Assembly: GCA_035279875.1 (NCBI GenBank)
Contig: DATEGX010000435.1
Coordinates: 1-5,301, forward strand
Direction of reading: 5' to 3'
Source: JAMXLL01 sp035279875
GTDB taxonomy: Bacteria; Desulfobacterota; Binatia; Binatales; Binataceae
Length of the DNA: 5,301 nucleotides
This document shows positions 1 to 5,301 of the stretch, piece after piece. Every line of letters begins with the position of its first letter. Position 1 is the stretch's first letter. The position numbers were made by a program, and so were the translations under genes. The notes under the pieces are model-generated. The model was not told where the DNA came from. It worked only from the letters and a program-made list of their open reading frames with translations, and ran no database searches.

Positions 1-429
1 CTGGCAGTGTTGGAGACCCTGCCGCTGACCGAAGAAGAGCGGCGGGGCCGCTTGCAATCATTGCTCGACGAACTCGATATCGCGCGACTGGCGCGGGCCA
101 AGGCCGGCGTGTTGTCCGGCGGCGAGCGACGCAAGGTCGAAATCACCCGGGCGCTGGTGCTCGACCCCCTTTTCCTTTGCCTGGACGAGCCGTTCGCCGG
201 AATCGACCCGATTACCGTCATCGAAATCCAGCGCATCATCACATACCTCAAGGAACGTGGCATCGGCATTCTCATCTCCGACCACAACGTGCAGGAAACC
301 CTGTCGATCATCGATCGTGCCTACGTCATTCACGGCGGCCGCATCCTGGTCGAGGGCACTCCCCAGGAAATCGTCGACAATGAACGGGTGCGCGAAGTTT
401 TCCTTGGCGAACGCTTCCGGCTGCGCTAG
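1..429 (+). CDS. lptB: LPS export ABC transporter ATP-binding protein LptB (5' partial)
   Basis: This is the C-terminal 142 residues of an ABC ATPase; the reading frame is open at the window edge, so the start and the Walker A motif lie upstream. Visible in the fragment are the ABC signature LSGGE (residues 38-42 of the fragment), Walker B with its catalytic glutamate (FLCLDEP, 58-64), the D-loop AGID and the switch histidine in SDHN (H95). The stretch DEPFAGIDPITVIEIQRII and the ending VFLGERFRLR match the LptB family closely, which separates it from the similar LivF/LivG ATPases. In the family, LptB dimers at the inner face of the cytoplasmic membrane power LptFG to extract LPS and pass it along the LptC-LptA-LptD bridge. 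E. coli LptB is about 241 residues, so roughly 100 residues are missing here. Upstream lptA/lptC would be expected but cannot be seen. A dehydrogenase gene follows 39 nt downstream on the same strand. Confidence 0.93.
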   Translation: MAVLETLPLTEEERRGRLQSLLDELDIARLARAKAGVLSGGERRKVEITRALVLDPLFLCLDEPFAGIDPITVIEIQRIITYLKERGIGILISDHNVQETLSIIDRAYVIHGGRILVEGTPQEIVDNERVREVFLGERFRLR

Positions 430-455
430 TTCACAAGCGCGGGAATTCGAATCGC

Positions 456-461
456 GAGGGG
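456..461 (+). promoter_or_regulatory. Ribosome binding site of the SDR gene
   Basis: GAGGGG lies 7 nt before the ATG at 469. This is a good Shine-Dalgarno match at good spacing, and it supports that start. Confidence 0.7.
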
Positions 462-468
462 AACTTCG

Positions 469-1260
469 ATGCGGCTAAAGGACAAGGTTTCGATCATAAG
501 CGGCGCGGCTTCCGGGATTGGCGCGGCGGTCGCCAGGACCTTCGCTCGCGAGGGGGCGAAAGTGATCGTCGCGGACCTCAACGCCGAGGGCGGCAATACC
601 ATAGTGAAAGAGATCCGCGCGGCCGGCGGCACCGCCGAGTTCATCCGCACCAATATCGCCCGCCAGGCCGACGCCGACGCGATGATCGGTTTGGCGCTCG
701 GCAAATTCGGCCGCCTGGACATCCTGCACAATAACGCGGTCGGCCTGGTCACGGGGCGAATCGGCGAAGTTGCGCCTGAAGGATGGCAGAAGGCGCTGGA
801 CGTTGGCCTGACCTGCTATTGGTACTGCACCCGCAAGGCGATCGAAGCGATGCTGCCACAAGGCGGCGGCGCAATCGTCAATACCGCCTCGGTTTCCGGA
901 ATGGGTGCGGATTACGGCATCGGCACCTACAACGTGATCAAAACCGGGGTCATCGCGCTGACCCGCTCGGTCGCAATCGAATACGCGCGCAAGGGTATCC
1001 GCTGCAATTGCGTTTGCCCCGGGCCGATCGCGACGCCTCCTCTGCTCAAAATCAAGGAGAGCCGGCCGCAGTTGTTCGACCAGATGGCTGGCGCCGTCCC
1101 GATGGGCCGCTTTGGCCAGCCGCAGGAGATTGCCAACGTAGTGCTGTTCCTGGCCTCGGACGAGGCCTCTTATGTGACCGGCGCGGCCTACGTTGCCGAC
1201 GGCGGGCTGATGGCGCATACGGGGCTGCCTTCGCTCACCGGGATGGGGCCGGATTGGTAA
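469..1260 (+). CDS. Short-chain dehydrogenase/reductase (SDR), NAD-type, substrate unknown
   Basis: This 263-residue protein has the length and layout of a classical SDR with a Rossmann fold. Visible motifs are the dinucleotide-binding SGAASGIG (residues 11-18), an acidic residue at the end of the second strand (D36, in VADLN) that usually favours NAD(H) over NADP(H), NNA (88-90), catalytic S141, Y154 and K158 (YNVIK), and the PG motif after the catalytic helix (CPGPIATP). The C-terminal half keeps the family pattern RFGQPQEIANVVLFLASDEASYVTG and ends in a short tail rich in Gly, Pro and Leu. One departure is that the fourth tetrad residue, normally Asn in a DVNLTG-like segment, is G113 (DVGLT). 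NNAG also reads NNAV. The ATG follows a clear GAGGGG site. The substrate cannot be read from sequence; hydroxysteroid, acyl-chain or xenobiotic alcohols are all possible. The gene sits 39 nt after lptB and could be co-transcribed, but no shared pathway is evident. Confidence 0.92.
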   Translation: MRLKDKVSIISGAASGIGAAVARTFAREGAKVIVADLNAEGGNTIVKEIRAAGGTAEFIRTNIARQADADAMIGLALGKFGRLDILHNNAVGLVTGRIGEVAPEGWQKALDVGLTCYWYCTRKAIEAMLPQGGGAIVNTASVSGMGADYGIGTYNVIKTGVIALTRSVAIEYARKGIRCNCVCPGPIATPPLLKIKESRPQLFDQMAGAVPMGRFGQPQEIANVVLFLASDEASYVTGAAYVADGGLMAHTGLPSLTGMGPDW

Positions 1261-1306
1261 TCAGGCGACGGCCTTCGGAATCCTTTATCTGCACAAAAGA
1301 CCGATT

Positions 1307-1310
1307 GGAG
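1307..1310 (+). promoter_or_regulatory. Ribosome binding site of the putative leader ORF
   Basis: GGAG, extendable to GGAGAG, lies 6 nt before the GTG at 1317. It is a better Shine-Dalgarno match than anything in front of clpP itself, and it is the main reason to take the short ORF seriously. Confidence 0.4.
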
Positions 1311-1316
1311 AGCCCA

Positions 1317-1379
1317 GTGATCGAAAATAAGGCCTCCCGGTCTACTGCCGTTCTCGACCGGGCCTCGGTGCGGGAGTAA
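1317..1379 (+). CDS. Possible 20-residue leader peptide upstream of clpP
   Basis: A GTG start, 20 codons and a TAA stop lie between the SDR gene and clpP, ending 11 nt before the clpP ATG. A well-placed GGAG site precedes it. The peptide (MIENKASRST...DRASVRE, reading GTG as Met) is hydrophilic, with no signal peptide, no membrane segment and no run of a single amino acid that would suggest classical attenuation. I recognise no family. The clpP start has only a poorly spaced GGGAG (1372-1376), which lies inside the last codons of this ORF, so coupled or leader-controlled translation of clpP is conceivable. A 20-codon ORF can arise by chance in GC-rich DNA, and this frame is also open across part of the SDR gene, so the evidence is suggestive only. 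Confidence 0.3.
   Translation: MIENKASRSTAVLDRASVRE
1334..1376 (+). promoter_or_regulatory. Two mutually exclusive hairpins before clpP (possible leader switch)
   Basis: Hairpin A pairs CCCGGTC (1336-1342) with GACCGGG (1356-1362), 7 bp with a 13-nt loop. Hairpin B pairs CTCCCG (1334-1339) with CGGGAG (1371-1376), 6 bp, and would bury the only GGGAG element in front of clpP. The left arms overlap, so only one can form at a time. Both pairings are seen directly; a regulatory role is inference, and short GC-rich pairings like these are common by chance. Confidence 0.25.
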
Positions 1380-1390
1380 TCTCTGGTGCT

Positions 1391-1996
1391 ATGAGCATCC
1401 TGGTACCCTTTGTGATTGAGCAGACCGGCCGTGGCGAGCGCTCCTACGATATATACTCGCGCCTGCTCAAGGACCGGATCGTCTTTCTGGGCGGACAGGT
1501 GACCGACGATCACGCCAACCTGGTCACCGCGCAGCTACTGTTCCTCGAATCCGAGGACCCGGAAAAAGAAATCAACATGTACATAAACTCGCCTGGCGGC
1601 TCGGTCACGGCCGGCCTGGCGATTTATGACACGATGCAATTCGTCAAGCCTCCGGTCTCCACGCTCTGCGTCGGTCAGGCGGCGAGCATGGGCGCGGTAT
1701 TGCTGGCGGCTGGAGCCAAGGGTAAGCGTTACTCGCTGCCCCATTCGCGCATCATGATTCACCAGCTTTCGGGTGGGTTCGAGGGTCAGGCGGCGGATAT
1801 CGAGATCCAGGCGCGCGAGGCGCTCAGGCTGCGCGAGTTGCTCAACCAGATTCTCGCGCATCACACCGGGCAGAATATCAAAAGGATCGAAAAGGACACC
1901 GATCGCGACAATTTCCTGAGCGCGCAGCAAGCGATGGAGTACGGGCTTATCGACGAAGTGATAGCCGGGCGCAATATCCTCAAGCCGCCAGGCTGA
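1391..1996 (+). CDS. clpP: ATP-dependent Clp protease proteolytic subunit ClpP
   Basis: This is a complete 201-residue ClpP, the serine peptidase that forms a double-heptamer chamber in the cytoplasm and degrades proteins fed in by a Clp/Hsp100 unfoldase. The catalytic triad is intact: S99 in GQAASMGAVLL, H124 in MIHQ and D173 in DTDRDN. The N-terminal loop segment LVPFVIEQTGRGERSYDIYSRLL and the oxyanion/handle region YINSPGGSVTAG are canonical. Compared with E. coli ClpP the propeptide is very short; the chain starts about where the mature enzyme does. The ATG is the only usable start, because an in-frame TAA at 1328 closes the frame and no ATG, GTG or TTG codon lies between. The nearest Shine-Dalgarno-like GGGAG is 14 nt away, which is poor spacing. 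Unusually, neither clpX nor tig adjoins it: an SDR gene precedes it and clpB follows after a structured 383-nt gap. It may be the sole ClpP or a paralogue; the window cannot say. Confidence 0.97.
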   Translation: MSILVPFVIEQTGRGERSYDIYSRLLKDRIVFLGGQVTDDHANLVTAQLLFLESEDPEKEINMYINSPGGSVTAGLAIYDTMQFVKPPVSTLCVGQAASMGAVLLAAGAKGKRYSLPHSRIMIHQLSGGFEGQAADIEIQAREALRLRELLNQILAHHTGQNIKRIEKDTDRDNFLSAQQAMEYGLIDEVIAGRNILKPPG

Positions 1997-2002
1997 TTGA
2001 CG

Positions 2003-2029
2003 CTTGAACCCGCGCTAAAGTGCACAATT
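2003..2029 (+). promoter_or_regulatory. Weak heat-shock (sigma32)-like promoter candidate
   Basis: CTTGAAC at 2003-2009 resembles the -35 element used by sigma32, and CACAATT (2023-2029) sits 13 nt later where a -10 element would be. The -35 half is good; the -10 half is a poor match to CCCCAT-type sequences. The site starts 6 nt after the clpP stop and would give clpB a leader of about 345 nt. It overlaps the left edge of the inverted repeat at 2025-2063. It is offered because clpB genes are commonly heat-shock controlled, and it is not strongly supported. Confidence 0.2.
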
Positions 2030-2063
2030 GGACGGCTTTGGATGGTTCGAAGCCGTCCAATTG
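2025..2063 (+). terminator. Strong hairpin after clpP (terminator-like stem without U-tract)
   Basis: A perfect 14-bp inverted repeat has arms at 2025-2038 (CAATTGGACGGCTT) and 2050-2063. The pairing can extend inwards by four more pairs, two of them G-U, to a UGG triloop, giving an almost uninterrupted 18-bp stem. It begins 28 nt after the clpP stop, the typical place for a terminator. There is no T-run after either arm on either strand, so it is not a standard intrinsic terminator. It could instead stabilise the 3' end of the clpP mRNA, act in the clpB leader, or be a protein-binding palindrome. The repeat itself is certain; its function is open. Confidence 0.5.
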
Positions 2064-2312
2064 CCATGTATCCCGCTTTGACATCCGCCACACTGATCCA
2101 CCAGCTCAACGGCTTCCGAATGCAGAAATAGTTCCAGGGACTTCGTAGTCTCCCTGCCGGTAGATCGCGTGTAGGCTGACCGCCTCGCGCTTTGCGGGAT
2201 ATTTGATGACAGGCGCGTTCGAACCGCCCGACAGACGTGTTCAGGCCGCCTCGCCTCCCATCCGCCAAAGTCGGTTAACCAGCCTTTAATTCCGGGTCGC
2301 GAACCGCAGCCG

Positions 2313-2340
2313 CGAGCCTATTTCGCTTGCTACAGGCTCG
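2313..2340 (+). repeat. Inverted repeat in the clpB leader
   Basis: CGAGCCT (2313-2319) and AGGCTCG (2334-2340) form a 7-bp perfect stem with a 14-nt loop. It ends 3 nt before the ATG of the 9-codon upstream ORF and 39 nt before clpB. A tract of T at 2352-2356 follows, too far away for a clean intrinsic terminator. A role as a leader structure for clpB is only inference. Confidence 0.35.
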
Positions 2341-2343
2341 AAA

Positions 2344-2373
2344 ATGGTTAGTTTTTCCGCAGAGGCAACGTAA
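2344..2373 (+). CDS. Possible 9-residue upstream ORF before clpB
   Basis: ATG, nine codons in all (MVSFSAEAT), then TAA ending 6 nt before the clpB ATG and in the same frame as clpB. It has no clear ribosome site of its own; the purine element AGAGG (2361-2365) lies inside it and is 14 nt from the clpB start. It could couple translation into clpB or be a chance ORF. It also shows that the clpB frame cannot start further upstream, because the TAA closes it. Confidence 0.15.
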   Translation: MVSFSAEAT

Positions 2374-2379
2374 CCGAGA

Positions 2380-4986
<2,607 letters not shown>

Positions 4987-5014
4987 ACGCGACGCTTTTC
5001 TCTTGCCTATCGAA

Positions 5015-5041
5015 TGCCGAGGCATTGCTGATGCCTCGGCA
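5015..5041 (+). terminator. Probable terminator of clpB
   Basis: TGCCGAGGCAT (5015-5025) and its exact complement (5031-5041) form an 11-bp GC-rich stem with a 5-nt TGCTG loop, starting 28 nt after the clpB stop. The tail is pyrimidine-rich (CTTCCTTGCTTCC) rather than a pure T-run, so termination may be imperfect. The opposite strand has no T-rich tail, so the element points along clpB. Confidence 0.6.
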
Positions 5042-5104
5042 CTTCCTTGCTTCCCCCCCACTGCCGAATCTCGGCGCGATGTACTGGAAAGCTGCCTGCC
5101 GGCT

Positions 5105-5133
5105 TTGACCTTTCGTCGATTTAGGCCCATCAT
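5105..5133 (+). promoter_or_regulatory. Sigma70-like promoter candidate for the last gene
   Basis: TTGACC (5105-5110, five of six matches to the -35 consensus) and CATCAT (5128-5133, four of six to the -10) are separated by 17 nt. The site lies after the clpB terminator and about 110 nt before the next start codon, a sensible position. The weak -10 keeps confidence low. Confidence 0.3.
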
Positions 5134-5231
5134 TCGCCGTGATTCGCACGTATCCCGGGGATGCGCGCGAAGCGACATGACCGGGGGATAACATGCCGCG
5201 ATGCCGACGATGCGGCCGCGCAGTCTCTTGC

Positions 5232-5236
5232 GGAGG
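5232..5236 (+). promoter_or_regulatory. Ribosome binding site of the 3'-partial gene
   Basis: GGAGG lies 5 nt before the ATG at 5242, the strongest Shine-Dalgarno match in the window. It decides this start over competing ATG codons at 5193, 5201 and 5210. Confidence 0.65.
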
Positions 5237-5241
5237 CAGCC

Positions 5242-5301
5242 ATGGAAAAGCAGGAGCGCCAGGCGTGGATTATAGCGGTCAGTCTGTTCGTCTCGCTGTT
5301 C
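5242..5301 (+). CDS. N-terminus of a probable membrane protein (3' partial, possibly an MFS transporter)
   Basis: Only the first 20 codons are in the window, and the frame is still open at the end. The start is chosen for its GGAGG site. The peptide begins with a short charged segment (MEKQERQ) followed by a hydrophobic stretch (AWIIAVSLFVSLF) that looks like the beginning of a first transmembrane helix, with the N-terminus probably cytoplasmic. This pattern, and the AWIIAVSLF flavour in particular, is common at the start of major facilitator superfamily transporters, but 20 residues cannot settle the family; a sensor kinase or other inner-membrane protein would fit too. It appears to be a separate transcription unit from clpB, lying 255 nt away with a terminator and a promoter candidate between. 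Confidence 0.5.
   Translation, partial: MEKQERQAWIIAVSLFVSLF

Larger units (their letters stand above)
1997..2379. other. 383-nt intergenic region between clpP and clpB
   Basis: I see no convincing gene here. The frames are short or lack ribosome sites, and the one longer antisense frame (2268 down to 1861) runs into clpP and has unfamilied, Arg/Ser-rich content. What the region does hold is a strong inverted repeat (2025-2063), a weaker one at 2135-2156 (CAGGGA/TCCCTG, 6 bp), an 8-bp palindrome GGTTAACC near 2273, a 7-bp hairpin at 2313-2340 and a 9-codon ORF (2344-2373). If clpB has its own promoter it must lie here, but no strong sigma70 or CIRCE-type signal is visible. Confidence 0.6.

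Noticed and set aside
445..452. ATTCGAAT palindrome between lptB and the SDR gene
   Set aside because: It is an 8-bp palindrome with no extension or second copy nearby, compatible with chance.
475..1218. 247-codon open frame antisense to the SDR gene
   Set aside because: It mirrors the SDR gene codon for codon on the opposite strand and encodes an Arg/Asp/Ala-rich sequence with no recognisable domain.
783..1379. Open frame overlapping the SDR gene and running to 1379
   Set aside because: It is an out-of-frame shadow of the SDR gene with an Arg-rich translation. Only its last 20 codons, which have their own GTG and ribosome site, are kept as a possible leader ORF.
2044..2054. GGTTCGAA resembling a tRNA T-loop
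   Set aside because: No matching acceptor, D or anticodon arms surround it; it lies within the apex and right arm of the large hairpin.
2066..2131. 21-residue ORF (MYPALTSATL...) just after the large hairpin
   Set aside because: No ribosome binding site precedes it and the peptide has no distinguishing feature.
1861..2268. 135-codon antisense frame from the clpP-clpB gap into clpP
   Set aside because: About a third overlaps clpP antisense, there is no recognisable domain, the content is Arg/Ser-rich, and it would cross the large hairpin.
2248..2366. GCCTC (2248-2252) pairing with GAGGC (2362-2366) to mask the clpB purine-rich site
   Set aside because: It is only 5 bp over more than 100 nt, no better than chance.
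5193..5301. Alternative frame starting at ATG 5193 with a CxxC motif (MPRCRRCGR...)
   Set aside because: It has a G-rich stretch upstream, but the overlapping frame at 5242 has a much better GGAGG site and a sensible membrane-protein N-terminus. The window ends too soon to decide finally.

Overview
The window is about 5.3 kb of moderately GC-rich bacterial DNA (around 60% G+C by eye). All recognisable genes lie on the + strand. The presence of lptB points to a diderm bacterium with LPS. The proteins look like those of a proteobacterium or a Desulfobacterota/Binatia-like lineage, but this placement is inference from general sequence character, and no rRNA or tRNA is present to confirm it.

Layout. 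Positions 1-429 hold the C-terminal part of LptB, the ATPase of the LPS-export ABC transporter; its N-terminus and Walker A motif lie upstream of the window. After 39 nt comes a complete classical short-chain dehydrogenase (469-1260) in which the usual tetrad asparagine appears to be glycine. A 130-nt gap (1261-1390) holds a possible 20-codon leader ORF with a good ribosome binding site and two mutually exclusive short hairpins. It is followed by a complete ClpP peptidase (1391-1996) with an intact Ser-His-Asp triad. A 383-nt intergenic region (1997-2379) contains a strong 14-bp perfect inverted repeat, smaller hairpins and a 9-codon ORF. The 868-residue ClpB disaggregase (2380-4986) follows, with all key AAA+ motifs. 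A terminator-like hairpin follows clpB, then a weak sigma70-like promoter candidate and the first 20 codons of a probable membrane protein (5242 to the window end).

How the genes relate. ClpP and ClpB both belong to protein quality control, but they are not enzymatic partners: this ClpB has no recognisable ClpP-docking loop, so it should refold or disaggregate proteins with the DnaK system, while ClpP needs a ClpX, ClpA or ClpC ATPase encoded elsewhere. The pairing may reflect shared stress regulation. lptB and the dehydrogenase may be co-transcribed but have no obvious functional link. The window is mostly ordinary housekeeping sequence; the parts most worth a second look are the structured leaders of clpP and clpB.
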